Below the pieces are notes generated by a model, which ran no database searches, was not told the DNA's origin, and saw only the letters and a list, made by a program, of their open reading frames with translations. A DNA stretch of 64,000 bases from NCBI RefSeq assembly GCF_014268745.2, contig NZ_JABWRB020000002.1, forward strand, positions 124,001 through 188,000, written 5' to 3'. Source of the stretch: Pseudomonas zanjanensis (GTDB lineage Bacteria > Pseudomonadota > Gammaproteobacteria > Pseudomonadales > Pseudomonadaceae). A program made the translations under genes and the position numbers. Shown here piece after piece: positions 63,834-64,000 of this stretch; position 1 is the stretch's first letter; each line of letters begins with the position of its first letter.

Positions 63834-64000
63834 ATGGAACGCTTTATCGAAAACGCAATGTACGCCTCCCGTTGGCTGCTGGCGCCGATCTACTTCGGGC
63901 TGTCCCTCGGCCTGCTGGCCTTGGCGTTGAAATTCTTCCAGGAAGTCTTCCACGTCATCCCCAACGTCTTTTCCATGGCCGAGTCAGAGCTGATCCTGGT
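63834..64000 (+). CDS. UPF0114/YqhA-family membrane protein (N-terminal part; runs off the window)
   Basis: The visible 55 residues begin MERFIENAMYASRWLLAPIY followed by FGLSLGLLALALKFFQEVFH, the conserved start of UPF0114 (PA4574, TIGR00645) with the first membrane helix. Function unknown. The rest lies beyond the window end. Confidence 0.9.
   Translation, partial: MERFIENAMYASRWLLAPIYFGLSLGLLALALKFFQEVFHVIPNVFSMAESELIL

Overview
The window is a stretch of GC-rich, gene-dense chromosome from a fluorescent Pseudomonas, most likely the P. fluorescens group. Gene content and order from fpr and mscL through katB, ankB, radA, a mapZ-like PilZ gene, cstA, ybdD, yjiA, glyA and morA to a Lon-like protease and a UPF0114 gene match, from memory, the PAO1 block around PA4574-PA4615. 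The intergenic spaces carry many REP hairpin pairs of three sequence families, as is typical of this group. I see no rRNA, tRNA, CRISPR array, complete insertion sequence or prophage.

Layout. 1-10600 is core metabolism: an Lrp-type regulator (cut by the window edge) divergent from a YedA-like exporter, rhlE, a flavoprotein, an HDAC-like deacetylase, a GNAT, tesB plus a HAD phosphatase, a secreted hydrolase with a zinc metallopeptidase, and a DMT permease. 10833-16640 is a quinate/shikimate/dehydroshikimate catabolic locus (MFS transporter, quiC, TetR regulator, shikimate/quinate dehydrogenase, type II dehydroquinase) with one semi-palindromic motif in both main promoter regions. 16821-26319 holds trmA, a purine permease, a DJ-1-like protein lacking the nucleophile cysteine, a HigBA toxin-antitoxin pair with a double-dyad operator, and a three-subunit molybdenum hydroxylase. 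26672-29464 is a cyanide-insensitive bd oxidase behind a perfect Anr/FNR box. 29505-36954 holds rlmG, a LuxR solo, fpr, mscL, katB-ankB and radA. 37162-50439 holds the PilZ gene, cstA-ybdD-yjiA, two GntR regulators with a DctA-type carrier, an orphan gene, glyA and the large GGDEF-EAL protein MorA.

The accessory system of most interest lies between ettA (ends 52375) and a GreA-like gene (starts 57393): a compact class II lanthipeptide locus on the minus strand. It comprises one LanM synthetase of 1031 aa (52441-55536) and two unannotated precursor genes of 52 and 47 aa (55621-55779 and 55939-56082). A third, truncated precursor (56564-56674) has an intact leader but no core, and sits 21 bp from the 3' end of a group II intron remnant. 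Leaders are nearly identical while cores differ. Almost every core cysteine has a Ser/Thr four residues before it and the first three cysteines align between the two peptides. The upstream regions of precursors 2 and 3 are duplicated modules (distal conserved box, promoter, hairpin leader), and a hairpin with an 11-bp stem separates the precursor genes from lanM. No dedicated transporter, leader peptidase or immunity gene is seen nearby.

All calls are from reading the sequence by eye; family names and literature comparisons are from memory, and no searches were run.
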